A DNA stretch of 64,000 nt from contig JNVV01000008.1 in NCBI GenBank assembly GCA_000733355.1, positions 774,927-838,926 of the forward strand, read 5' to 3'. A program made the translations under genes and the position numbers. Shown here piece after piece: positions 10,274 to 20,101 of the stretch. The notes under the pieces were generated by a model. That model saw only the letters and a program-made list of their open reading frames with translations, was not told where the DNA came from and searched no databases. This DNA comes from Falciphora oryzae (taxonomy: Eukaryota; Ascomycota; Sordariomycetes; Magnaporthales; Magnaporthaceae). Position 1 is the first letter of the stretch. Every line of letters begins with the position of its first letter.

Positions 10274-11225
10274 GGATGTTGCTCGCCAAGAGCTCCATTC
10301 CGAGTGTGATAATAACGGTGGGAAAGCGAACAGTTGGGAGGAATACAGCATACGAGTATACCAGTGCAGAGAGGGCGATGGATAATTGTAAATGATTGTA
10401 AATACGCGAAAACATGGAAGAGAAAAGAAGAACAAAAGCGAGAGCAACATCGATGAATTAAAGCTAAATTACCCGGTCACGAATCATGCACACGGACAAT
10501 GGAATCCCGAATATCTCCCCGCCTGGGCTTCCCGTTCCATCAGTGTTTCTATTTCCATTTGAGAGATTCTGCTTGACCGGCTGAGAGTTCGCGCATGTCC
10601 TTGCGCTGAAGACGCCCAAGCACAGGCGCTCCGGCATTCGACAAGTGTGGCTTCCAAATCGGGACTAGTCAGGGACGTCCCCTGGTCCCGACAGCCGCCA
10701 ACCCGCTGTTTGACTTGGGGGAAAGTTGGGACCGCGTCCGTGTCTCGAGCTGCGGTCCATGTCGACCCTGAAATAATTCACGTCAACACCGCACGCCCTG
10801 GCACCCACGTTTGACGGGCAACGACGCCACCTCCGCCGAAGCCAGCAAAGGACGTGTGCGCCTGTCTGTCTGCTGCCGTCGACCTGGCCCACCGAACCCA
10901 CGCCTCTGCTCCCGCCACGTTTGCCCGCCGAGCAGCTTCGTGCCGGCTCGGCCGACCGCCTCACCGAGTCGCCTCAAACGGAGAAGCCAGCCGCCGCTCG
11001 GCAGCCCACCATAGCCCCGACACGAGCGATTCAGGGCACTGGTCTCTGGCAAGGAGAACGGGCCAACCGATACCAACCAGGCCCTTGGTGCATGGACCTC
11101 ACCGTTTGTTCATGAGCTCCGCATAGCGACAGGGGAAGGAAAACGAACAAATAGGCAGCAGCAAGTAGACGGAGAGGCACCCACGGCAAGCCGCCCGAGC
11201 AAGACAGCGAGAAGCCGCCGGCCGG
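10274..11225. other. Intergenic region upstream of arp1
   Basis: No gene is seen. The short open frames on both strands lack motifs and consistent codon bias. The right end must contain the arp1 promoter and leader. Confidence 0.6.
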
Positions 11226-12649
11226 ATGGCGGAACTACTACACAATGCGCCAATCGTCATCGACAACGGCTCCGGCACGATCCGGGCGGGGTTCGCGGGG
11301 GACGACCTGCCCAAGTGCTTCTTCCCCTCCTTCGTCGGCCGCCCCAAGCACACAAAGGTCCTAGCCGGCGCGCTTGAGGGGGACGTCTTCATAGGCGAGC
11401 GCGCCGCCACGGAGCTGCGCGGCCTGCTCAAGATCCGCTACCCGCTCGAGCACGGCATAGTCACCGATTGGGACGACATGGAGAAGATATGGGGCTACGT
11501 CTACGACGAGGGCCTGAAGACGCTGAGTGAGGAGGTGGGTTTATTCGTCTCTGCCCTTTTGTCGCGCCGGGCGTGTGTCCGCGCGCCGCAATGCCATTAG
11601 CCCCTCTTTGATGACCAGTGCGGGAAAACTAAAAACACGAACCACAGCACCCGGTCCTGCTCACGGAACCGCCATTAAACCCCCGGGCGAACCGCGACAC
11701 GGCGGCGCAGATCCTCTTCGAGACGTTCAACGTCCCAGCCCTCTACACCTCGATACAGGCGGTGCTGTCGCTGTACGCGAGCGGGCGGACGACGGGCATC
11801 GTGCTGGACTCGGGCGACGGCGTGTCGCACGCGGTGCCCGTGTACGAGGGGTTCGCCATCGCCAACAGCATCCAGCGCATCGACGTGGCGGGCCGCGACG
11901 TGACGGAGCACCTGCAGACGCTGCTGCGCAAGAGCGGCTACGTCTTCCACACGAGCGCCGAGAAGGAGGTGGTGCGGCTCATCAAGGAGTCGGTCTCGTA
12001 CGTCGCCCACGACCCCCGCAAGGAGGAGAAGGAGTACGCGGCCGCCAAGCTCGACCCCAAGATGATGGCCAAGTACACGCTGCCCGACGGAAACAAGCTC
12101 GAGGTAAGGATAGCCGACCGATGTCGTGCACGCCACACACGTATGGACCACTGTTGTTGGGTTCTGGACTGACGTTCCAACCTTTTTTTGTCTACTGCAG
12201 ATCGGCCCGGAACGGTTCAGGGCGCCCGAGATCCTGTTCGACCCGGAGATCATCGGGCTCGAGTACCCCGGTGTGCACCAGATGGTGATCAACGCCATCG
12301 GCAAGACGGACCTGGACCTGCGCAAGGCGCTCTACTCCAACATCGTGCTCTCGGGCGGCAGCACCCTGACAAAGGGCTTCGGCGACCGGCTCCTGACCGA
12401 GGTGCAGAGGCTGGCGGTCCGGGACATGAGGATAAAGATCTTTGCCCCGCCCGAGCGGAAGTACTCGACCTGGATCGGCGGCAGCATCTTGGCTGGCCTG
12501 AGCACGTTCAGGAAGGTGAGTTGTCTACTGGCTGAAGTAACCCCTGAGAATGCAATGTGTATGCTGACTGCCACATGACGAACCAGATGTGGGTGAGCAT
12601 CGACGACTGGCATGAGAACCCAGATATAATCCACACCAAGTTCAACTAA
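11226..12649 (+). CDS. arp1: Actin-related protein Arp1 (centractin, dynactin subunit)
   Basis: Exons 11226-11534, 11648-12103, 12201-12515 and 12587-12649 give 380 residues, the normal length for Arp1. Actin-fold signatures are present: [18 protein letters not shown] (phosphate 1), [32 protein letters not shown] (phosphate 2) and [19 protein letters not shown] (adenosine loop). The C-terminus is [20 protein letters not shown]. The actin sequence KEKLCYVA is replaced by [17 protein letters not shown], which is typical of Arp1 rather than actin. The product forms the short filament of dynactin, which links dynein to cargo. It closely resembles Neurospora ro-4 as I remember it, where loss gives ropy hyphae and a nuclear-migration defect. 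All four exon joins keep phase 0. Confidence 0.95.
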
Positions 12650-13678
12650 AGGGGAGAGGGCAACTGGTTGGGCTTCCTTTCAGACATGAAAAGTCAGGGA
12701 TGGTTTTGGAGATGGGGACGGTTGGGTCGGGCGTGTAGGTAGGTGGTAGGCATCAAAGGGCCGGCGAGCGAAGCGGAATGAATGAGGCGTCTGGTGAGGG
12801 CATCGCTGTCCCCCTTCCACCTCCCGGTTCGGTGAACGGACTGGAAGCGGTGGGCAGGGTTTGCTGGCTTATAGATGCCCGGTTATCGTGTATCTTATTT
12901 TTGCAAACCTTGGGCTATACACTGACCATAGGGCGTAGAGAACAAATGATACCCCACGGTTGATTGCTTGAACTTTATGGGGAGTCGTCACTGTTTACTA
13001 CAGTCTTGAAGCGTGTGTTTTGTCTTGAAGACTTTGAGTTTGGAAATACTCCTGAAAAGCTCATGAGGTGTTTGAATGTTGTAAATGTACATATATGGAG
13101 GTATGGATATCGGAGAACAAATCGGAACGATAATAATAGTAAGAAAAATCCATCGTCGCTTTTCGCTTTGGGGGGTATCTCTCAACCGCTCGTCACCAGA
13201 AACAAAAGCCAAATGCTAGTTTTTTTTCGCGCGCAAAAAAAATCACTGCACCACCAAGCCCCTGGAGTCTGCCAGCCAGAGGGGGTGAGGAGAGGGTATC
13301 ATGCAAATATGTGTAAGCCAAGACCCCCTGAATGCGTTTTTTTGAGCTTCCATTTTGCTCTTTTTTTTCTTCCTGTTTGCTCTGAGGCCCCAAGGTACTT
13401 AACCAGCCAACCATCATCTTTTTTGTGTCGTTTTTGTTGTTGTAATTGTTTGCTCTTTTTTTTTTTTTTGGTTAGTTTTGGTATTGGTGTTGGTGCTCCA
13501 CTGGTTCGCCCCGTGGTGTGCCGTGAGTGCCGTCCAGACCGAGAAATCTCGACTGGCGTGGGAAGGTCGTGGGAGGTGGTAGTAGCAGTAACAAGGTGGG
13601 CCCGTGAATAACGCCCAAGAACGCCGTGCATGATGAAACAAAACAGAGAATGAAGCGTCATGGAAGAAGGCGGTTCTT
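12650..13678. other. Convergent 3' intergenic region
   Basis: This lies between the ends of arp1 and the DUF3602 gene. It contains several T-rich runs (13220-13480). The 215-codon open frame at 12964-13611 is low complexity with no domain, and I do not call it a gene. Confidence 0.6.
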
Positions 13679-14113
13679 TCAGCGACGGTAGCTCCCGCTC
13701 AGGCGGCCCCAGAAGCCGCTCTTCTCGGAGCCGTCGGTGCTGGCCGAGTCACGGCGGGTGCTGGTAGCAGCGTCCGGGGTGGCGGGTGAGTAGACGTTGC
13801 CCGCGCCGCCGCGGCCGACGTACCCCCTGGAGGCGGAGGCGCGGCGGGCGGCGTCGGCGAACTCGGCGTCGAAGGACATGGCGACGCGCTCGGAGGCCTG
13901 GTGGGCGTTGCCGGCGCCGCCGCGGCCCGAGTAGAAGCGGGCGGAGGAGGAGCTGGGGGGAGAGATGGTGGTGGTGGCCTTGGTGGGGATGCCGGTTGAC
14001 GGGGTGGTTGCCGTCGACACGCGGAAGGTGTTGCCGGCGCCACCGCGGCCGGAGTGGGCGTAGGAGTTTTGGGGCACGGTTGGGTGCGGCTCGTTGACGG
14101 TGTAGGAGGCCAT
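13679..14113 (-). CDS. DUF3602 (PAR32-like) glycine-rich repeat protein
   Basis: One exon encodes 144 residues. The defining motif, a GRGGAGN core preceded by an aromatic or small residue, occurs three times: SGRGGAGNTF near 21, SGRGGAGNAH near 62 and VGRGGAGNVY near 99. Serine/threonine-rich linkers separate the copies, and the C-terminus is FWGRLSGSYRR. Fungal DUF3602 proteins are small, probably disordered, and some are phosphorylated downstream of TOR in yeast (PAR32). In that system Par32 restrains ammonium transporters, but a role here is inference only. Several kb of upstream DNA is gene-free, so the promoter or leader may be long. Confidence 0.85.
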   Translation of the reverse strand: MASYTVNEPHPTVPQNSYAHSGRGGAGNTFRVSTATTPSTGIPTKATTTISPPSSSSARFYSGRGGAGNAHQASERVAMSFDAEFADAARRASASRGYVGRGGAGNVYSPATPDAATSTRRDSASTDGSEKSGFWGRLSGSYRR

Positions 14114-16912
14114 TTTTGAGGGTTGGGAAGAGGTGAGGTGGGCTGTGTGGTGGTGTGGTTGCTTGCTACTAAGTGCTGGTCACCACGAGGTTGTTGGTCT
14201 TGGTGGCAGGTCGGCTTGATAGGAGTTTCCTAATATAGGAGAATAGTATTCGTCTGTTTGTCTTGCGGTGGTAGAAAGGCTGTTTGTCTCAAGGGAAGGC
14301 GACCGTGGGATGGGGCAGCTGGTTCTTATACGGGAGAGGAGGGTGTGAGACGCTGCTGGGGTAGGGGTAAGTGAGGTGACGAGGGAGCTCCGTCGGAAAC
14401 AGCTTTTGTCGACCCGCGTGGGCACTCAGAAAAATAAGAAAGTGGGCAAGGGTGGTAGAGTTTCTGTTTCTGGACCCCAGGCTGAAGGGAGCAGTGGCCA
14501 AGAGCTCGCTCGATGCGGGATGTGAGGAGAAACAGACATGGCAGTGTGACCCAATGTCAAGCTGGAGCGAGCATCGGAGGGGGCCGCCGCACCACTGCCG
14601 CCCTTAAATAAGGCTGTCAAGCTGAGTTTCCCGGCCCATGTTTCTGCTACAGCTACACACGTCCGCCCATTCACTTGGGGCACCCCACGTCGGCAGGTAA
14701 TTTAGGGATACGTATGTACACCGCTAGGGGCACTACTGTAAGTGGAAAAAAGATTTCGCCATCTAGCCAGGAGGTTGGCGTGATGGGGAACCGAGACAAA
14801 GCGGCCACCCAAGGCAGGAGAAAACAGCGAGGTTGTGGTGGCGCCAAGCCAAGCACTGCTTGGGTCGACATTGGCGGCCCTGGGGAAAATGGCGCCAGCA
14901 CGCGGCGTTGAAAATTTGCAGCGCACATCATCCGGGCGCCAGTGGGTGAGCGGCTAAGCTGGGGCAAAAACGGCACGCCCCTAAAGCGAGAGCTCAATTC
15001 AATGTGAAGCTTGGAGCTGTGGGCCGGTTAGCAGGAGCCGCGTGACGCAAATTACCATATTGTTACGAAATGGCGTCTGGGAAGCGGATCACGAGCGCCG
15101 CCGAACCCATGTTTTTCTCTAGTAATTTTTACCCCATCGATTGCTGACCCCTGTCGCCTGCCCGCTCCCCGGCGTGCTTGACGCTGCTGGCGTGCTTGCT
15201 CTGCCCGGTTAAAAAAAAAAAAAAAAAAAAAAAATTGCATCGCCCTATTGCGGTGAATGGCACCACCCCATAGGTCCACTGGGCTGGCTGAGGATGGGTT
15301 GCAACCGGACGACACACCACAGTCCTGCAGGTACCAAAGACCCAGCACACACGCCCGTCGGGGAATCCCTACGGTGTTGTTGAGGGAGGGCACAGCCATT
15401 CTCACGCCGCGAGAGTGCACTCAACCGAGCAGGCCAGGGAAAAGGGGGTTCAACATCGACTGCTGGGCATACAGTCTCGGGGCAAACGCCACTGGTGACA
15501 GCCTGCCACGCCTTTGAAGCTCAATGTCCGTCAAGGGAAGAGGACGCTCGTCTTGGCCTGGTTGGGCTCTTTGTGTTGCCCGCCATGCCCGAACCAGAGG
15601 AGCGGGAAGCTTGGCGGCGTGTGTTAGACAGCTCGACAGCTCGACAGGAACGGTTCCTGCTCGACTCATGTGGGATCGTCCCGAGATCTGGCATTGGAAG
15701 CTTCCATCCACATTCGGCCAGAGATCTAGCCATTCACATCCACAGCCACCAAAGTGTGCTTCGAGCCGACAACCACATTTGATGGAGTCATCCCGGCCTG
15801 GATTTTTCTTTCGCTTTTTTCTCCTCGTCCCGAGGTTTAGCGGGATTTCCCCGCAAACTGGCGCGCATCCAATCGAGCTAGGGTCATGCAAGTGCTGGAA
15901 GAAGCTCCGCCCGGCTTCGATCTGACCAGGGTTTGTGAACAAGGGGCGTTGAAGAGGGGTGTGCGGTTGGAGATGGAACAACGTGGGCTGAAAGAGAAAT
16001 GAATGTCCAACTCCAGAAGGTTTTTTCTCTGTCCACGGGATCAAAAGTCGTCAGGAGGGCCAGCGCCGAGGCCGTTTTGCCGCCGGATTTTACGGCGGAG
16101 TAAATCAATCGGGCTTGACAAGCCCAAGGTCAATGGCCTGAACAAAGCAAGGACGGAAGAATTTTCTGGTCGGGCGGGCAGGCCGTCTTCATTCCCAGCT
16201 CCAAGCCCAGAATCAACATCGGGGACGCCGAGCCCATTTTGCGCCCAGAATGAGAGGCAGCTCGAGGAATGTCTTGATTTGGCATTCCGGGTGCCGGTGC
16301 AAATACGGCATAAGCATGCAGATTTCAATTGACCGAGGCCGGATTCATTGACCCGGATGCCACGGACGCGTACCGGGTGTCGTCGCCGTGGCCGCCCAAA
16401 AACAAGCCCGTCGACCGCCTTGTGTGGGTGAAATGGCCGACACGCAATCCATGCCTGCACGCACTCGCGTTCGCACACGCAAACCACCCACCACCATTTC
16501 TGACCAACGAGAAGGACGGACCGCGTTTACCTCAGCAATCCGACCTTCAGGGTCCAATGCCTCGCCGTCCATCATGGGACACCCCAACCATGCTGAGACA
16601 CCAGCCATGGATTGGTTGTGCTTAGTGGTGCCCGTTAGATAGTGCACACTGAGCAGCCGACCTTGATGGTCGGAATGGCCGTGTCAGATGACGTTGATCC
16701 CGGAGCGGGCCGCGCAACGCGCGACTAGGACGGCCCATCTCGGCCCATTTCCGAGTCATCATCGGCCGCAACGCCGCTGAGATCTCGCCGACGCAAAGAC
16801 AGCAAAAAACGCGCAACCTCAAAACGCAACCAACCTCTCACCCACCCCCAGGTCGAGTCATTATCATCTCGCCACGCCGGCGCCCAGCAGCCGAAGCAGA
16901 GCCTCGCCCATC
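14114..16912. other. Gene-free divergent region with poly(A) tract
   Basis: This is 2.8 kb between the divergent DUF3602 and MOT1-type genes. There is a 24-base A run at 15211-15234. Long open frames such as 15421-16044 on the minus strand show no domain, no plausible start context and no codon bias like the neighbours. I see no tRNA or repeat family. Confidence 0.55.
15211..15234. repeat. Poly(A) tract, 24 bases
   Basis: There is an uninterrupted run of A on the plus strand in a gene-free region. It might be the tail of an inserted reverse-transcribed sequence. No target-site duplication or coding relic was recognised beside it. Confidence 0.9.
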
Positions 16913-18265
16913 ATGGCACTCAAGGACCTGCCAAAGCTTCACCGCAACAACGCCCGGACGATGCGCCGCCGCCCGCTGGCCGAGATCTCGGGCGCCCTCG
17001 GCGACCTCGGCACCCTGCTGCCGCTGATGATCGCCCTCGCCCTGCAGCGGTCCATCTCCCTGTCCACCACCCTCGTCTTCTCGGGCTTCTTCAACGTCGC
17101 CACCGGCGTCGTCTTCGGCATCCCCCTGCCCGTCCAGCCCATGAAGGCCATCGCCGCCGCCGCCATCCTCGACGGCTCCAGCCTCCACCACACCGTCGCT
17201 GCCGGCGCCCTCGTCTCCGCCACCGTCCTGGTCCTCTCCCTCACCGGCCTCCTGCGCTGGCTGACCCGGCACATCCCCGTCCCCGTCGTCAAGGGCATCC
17301 AGTTCGGCGCCGGGCTCTCGCTGATCGTCTCGGCCAGCTCGTCCCTGCGTCTGCACTGGCTGTGGCCGCACCCATGGGACAACCGCATCTGGGCCCTCGC
17401 CGCCTTCGCCGTCTTCGTCGTGACCCGCCGCCACCTCCGCCGCGTGCCCTTCGCCCTGGCCGTCTTCCTCGTCGGCGCCGTCTCCGCCGTCGTCGCCGTT
17501 TTGGTTACTGGCCACGGCCGCCTCCCCTACTTGGCCCCCTGGAGCCCCATCCTCGTCTTCCCGCACTGGACCGCCCGCTCCGCCTGGTCCATGGCCGTGG
17601 GCCAGCTGCCGCTGACGACGCTCAACTCGGTCGTCGCCGCCTCCGCCCTGGCTGCCGACCTGTTCCCGGACCTGCCGACCCCGACCGTCACCGAGCTCGG
17701 CGTCAGCGTCGCCGCGATGAACCTGGCCGGTTGCTGGGTCGGCGCGATGCCAGTCTGCCACGGCGCTGGCGGTCTGGCCGCCCAGCACGCCTTTGGTGCC
17801 CGCTCTGGCGCCAGCGTCATCCTGCTGGGCCTCTTCAAGATCGCCCTCGGCCTGGTCTTCGGCGAGTCCCTGCTCGACCTGCTGTCGCAGTTCCCGCGCT
17901 CCCTGCTCGGCGTCATGGTCCTGGCCGCCGGCCTCGAGCTCGCTGGCGTCGGCCGCAGCCTCAACCACGGCGCCTCGGACCTGTGGGAGGAGGCCGTCGA
18001 GGGCGCCGGGTCCGGCGAGCAGTCAGGGGCCGGGGCCGCCGCCGCCGCCGCGGGCCGGCTCGTGAGGCGCCACCGCAGCCTGTCGGACGCGGAGCGCGAG
18101 GAGAGGTGGGCCGTCATGCTCATCACCACGGCGGGAATCCTGGGCTTCCGCAACGACGCCGTCGGGTTCGCCGCCGGCATGCTGGCTCACTGGTCGTACC
18201 GCCTCGGCGACCGCTGGGAGCGGCGGTTGGCTGGGGAGAGGGAGCCGCTGCTTACGAGGGCATGA
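16913..18265 (+). CDS. MOT1-type molybdate/sulfate-family transporter
   Basis: A single exon encodes 450 residues with about ten hydrophobic helices. It has the family signatures of plant and fungal MOT1 proteins. These are an N-terminal EISGALGDLGTLLPLMIALA helix, the loop GIPLPVQPMKAIAAAAI near residues 63-80, and the later PVCHGAGGLAAQHAFGAR near 280-297. The second half repeats the same theme (ALGLVFGESLLDLL). The family moves molybdate across membranes for molybdenum-cofactor enzymes such as nitrate reductase; substrate assignment here rests on family membership. The start at 16913 follows a C-rich leader and is the first ATG before the conserved helix. A hydrophilic insert (about residues 365-395) is alanine and arginine rich. 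Confidence 0.88.
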   Translation: MALKDLPKLHRNNARTMRRRPLAEISGALGDLGTLLPLMIALALQRSISLSTTLVFSGFFNVATGVVFGIPLPVQPMKAIAAAAILDGSSLHHTVAAGALVSATVLVLSLTGLLRWLTRHIPVPVVKGIQFGAGLSLIVSASSSLRLHWLWPHPWDNRIWALAAFAVFVVTRRHLRRVPFALAVFLVGAVSAVVAVLVTGHGRLPYLAPWSPILVFPHWTARSAWSMAVGQLPLTTLNSVVAASALAADLFPDLPTPTVTELGVSVAAMNLAGCWVGAMPVCHGAGGLAAQHAFGARSGASVILLGLFKIALGLVFGESLLDLLSQFPRSLLGVMVLAAGLELAGVGRSLNHGASDLWEEAVEGAGSGEQSGAGAAAAAAGRLVRRHRSLSDAEREERWAVMLITTAGILGFRNDAVGFAAGMLAHWSYRLGDRWERRLAGEREPLLTRA

Positions 18266-18727
18266 GAGGTGTTGGGTTATTCATGCTTATGATTTCATGA
18301 GTTGTGATTTATTGAGCATGTATTGTGCGAGGCGTATGCATCATGAATCTTCGTCATGTTGATTGTGGAAAGCTCTGTTCCGTTGATTCGGAAAGAATCT
18401 ATTGACGATTTCTTCGTACATGACTGAGTTCGTATCCTCTTGCTGACCCAGACCGTTCTCATCCGTCCCACACGTCTCAAGCATTCCCATGCGTTAAGTC
18501 ATACAAATGGTAAATAGGCAAGCACCCGTGCAAGCGAATTTCCCGAATCGAAGATGAAGTAAAGGAGAAGGAAGGTGTTTACAATAAAGTGACGGACTGG
18601 GTATTTGGTCATGAAAAAAACTAAGGAAAAGTATGGAAAGGATACAAAGAAAAGGATGGAAACAAATGAGAAGGCAAAAGAGCAGTGGAGTCATACAAGT
18701 CATACAAACATGCAAACATCTCGATCT
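18266..18727. other. Convergent 3' region
   Basis: This is AT-richer spacer between two convergent genes, with no feature recognised. It presumably holds both 3' UTRs and polyadenylation sites. Confidence 0.5.
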
Positions 18728-20101
18728 TCACACAACGCTGCCGGGCGCAAGGGGCGGCGACTGCGAGAAGCGCCACAGCCTCATGAAGAACCCCCTCCTC
18801 TTAGGCCTCGACGCAGCAGCCGCCTCGCCCTGCCCCGACACCTCGCTCCCACTGCTGCTTCCACGCAGCTTCTCGACGTCGTGGGAGTCGTGCTCCTGCT
18901 TGACGCGGCCCAGGAGCAGGTTGTTGTAGACGACAAACAGGGCGCCGCACAGCAGGCAGAGCGTTGCCTCGACGGCGGCGGCCGCGACGGCGGGCGCGCT
19001 CCAGTGCCCGCTCGCGTGCGCGTAGACGGAGGTCAGGGTCGCGAGCCCGCCGACGAAGCCGGAGAGAGCGCCCGGCATGTAGACGCGGTTGAGCAGCCAG
19101 ACGTAGTTGCGGCGCCAGCGGAGGCCGAGCCAGAGGAGGCCGAGGGCGCCGAGGGCGGTCAGGGCGGCGGCGAGGGGGAGGAGGGTTGGCATTGTGGTGG
19201 AAGGGGTGGTAGAAGGGGAGGTGAAGGAGCCGGGGAAGACGACGAAACCGGCTAGTAGGGTCCAGGTGAAGACGGAGGCGAGGATGTTGTGCAGGCGCGG
19301 GATCTTGTCGAGGGCGAGGAGCATGTGCATGTAGCGGGTTTGGAAGCTTGGTGTTTGCTTGTGCCCGGCATTGCGTCTTGAGGGGCACCTCGTTGGCGAG
19401 GCGGGCGGGGAGGATGTCACGGCGGAGCTGGGGGCGGTAGTTGTGGTGGTGGCGATGGTCGGCTGCAGAGTGGTGGTGGTGATGGTGGTGGTGGCAGTTG
19501 TAGGGGTTGGCGTGATGGAGATGGTAGATGGAGCCGCGGTTGTGATGGCCACGGGAGAGGTGACCACGGAAGGAGCAGCAGAGAGCGGAGTAGCTGCAAT
19601 CAGAGGGGCTTGGAGCTCGTGTCGAGGGCTAGACGCGAAATCGTGACGGTCGATAGGGGGCCTGGCTGCCGCGGGCGAAGGGGCGGCCAGAGAGCTCTTC
19701 CGCCTCGGACGAGAGTGCGCGTGAGTGTTTTCCCTGAAGACGGGCTGGCTCCCGGCGCTCCCGCTGTCAGGCCCCAGGGGCCATGAGGGCGTCGACGCCG
19801 CTCTCCTCCTCGAGTCGCGGGAGGGAGTAGAGGCTGCGGGCGCCCTGGCAGCCTCGCCCGGGATCGGCGGCAGGGCCTTGTGGGTGGAGGTGCTGCGGCT
19901 GAAGTCGCCACGGCTGGGCCGGCGCACGTCCGGGTGGTAGAGGTTGTCGACGGACGCGTGGCTGCGGGTGTGGCGGCGGCCGTCGCCGACCCGGCTCGCC
20001 TGCTTCACCGGCCGCGGCGCGGCGACCCCGTCGGCGGGGAAGCTCCGGACGTGCCGGGCGACGTGGGCGCGCTGGCCGGAGGGCTGCTGAGTGGTCGCCA
20101 T
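18728..20101 (-). CDS. Conserved fungal membrane protein with four C-terminal helices
   Basis: A single exon encodes 457 residues. The first ~260 are hydrophilic and low complexity (serine, proline, arginine, then a threonine-rich run at about 195-225) and probably disordered. A conserved-looking block then starts with TRYMHMLLALDKIPRLHNIL. It runs into four hydrophobic helices: LASVFTWTLLAGFVVFPGSF, LLPLAAALTALGALGLLWLG, GALSGFVGGLATLTSVYAHA and AAAVEATLCLLCGALFVVYN. A basic tail (PKRRGFFMRLWRF) closes the protein. I recognise this architecture as a common uncharacterised filamentous-fungal family but know no function. The long threonine run is encoded by ACC/ACT repeats. Confidence 0.75.
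   Translation of the reverse strand: MATTQQPSGQRAHVARHVRSFPADGVAAPRPVKQASRVGDGRRHTRSHASVDNLYHPDVRRPSRGDFSRSTSTHKALPPIPGEAARAPAASTPSRDSRRRAASTPSWPLGPDSGSAGSQPVFRENTHAHSRPRRKSSLAAPSPAAARPPIDRHDFASSPRHELQAPLIAATPLSAAPSVVTSPVAITTAAPSTISITPTPTTATTTITTTTLQPTIATTTTTAPSSAVTSSPPASPTRCPSRRNAGHKQTPSFQTRYMHMLLALDKIPRLHNILASVFTWTLLAGFVVFPGSFTSPSTTPSTTMPTLLPLAAALTALGALGLLWLGLRWRRNYVWLLNRVYMPGALSGFVGGLATLTSVYAHASGHWSAPAVAAAAVEATLCLLCGALFVVYNNLLLGRVKQEHDSHDVEKLRGSSSGSEVSGQGEAAAASRPKRRGFFMRLWRFSQSPPLAPGSVV

Noticed and set aside
12964..13611. 215-codon plus-strand frame after arp1
   Set aside because: T-run-rich sequence gives Phe/Leu/Cys low complexity. It lies in the convergent 3' spacer and has no motif.
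15421..16044. 207-codon minus-strand frame
   Set aside because: No recognisable domain, poor start context and no GC third-position bias like the neighbouring genes.
16838..17968. 376-codon Asp/Glu/Gly-rich minus-strand frame
   Set aside because: It is the antisense shadow of the MOT1-type transporter, created by GC-rich codons.
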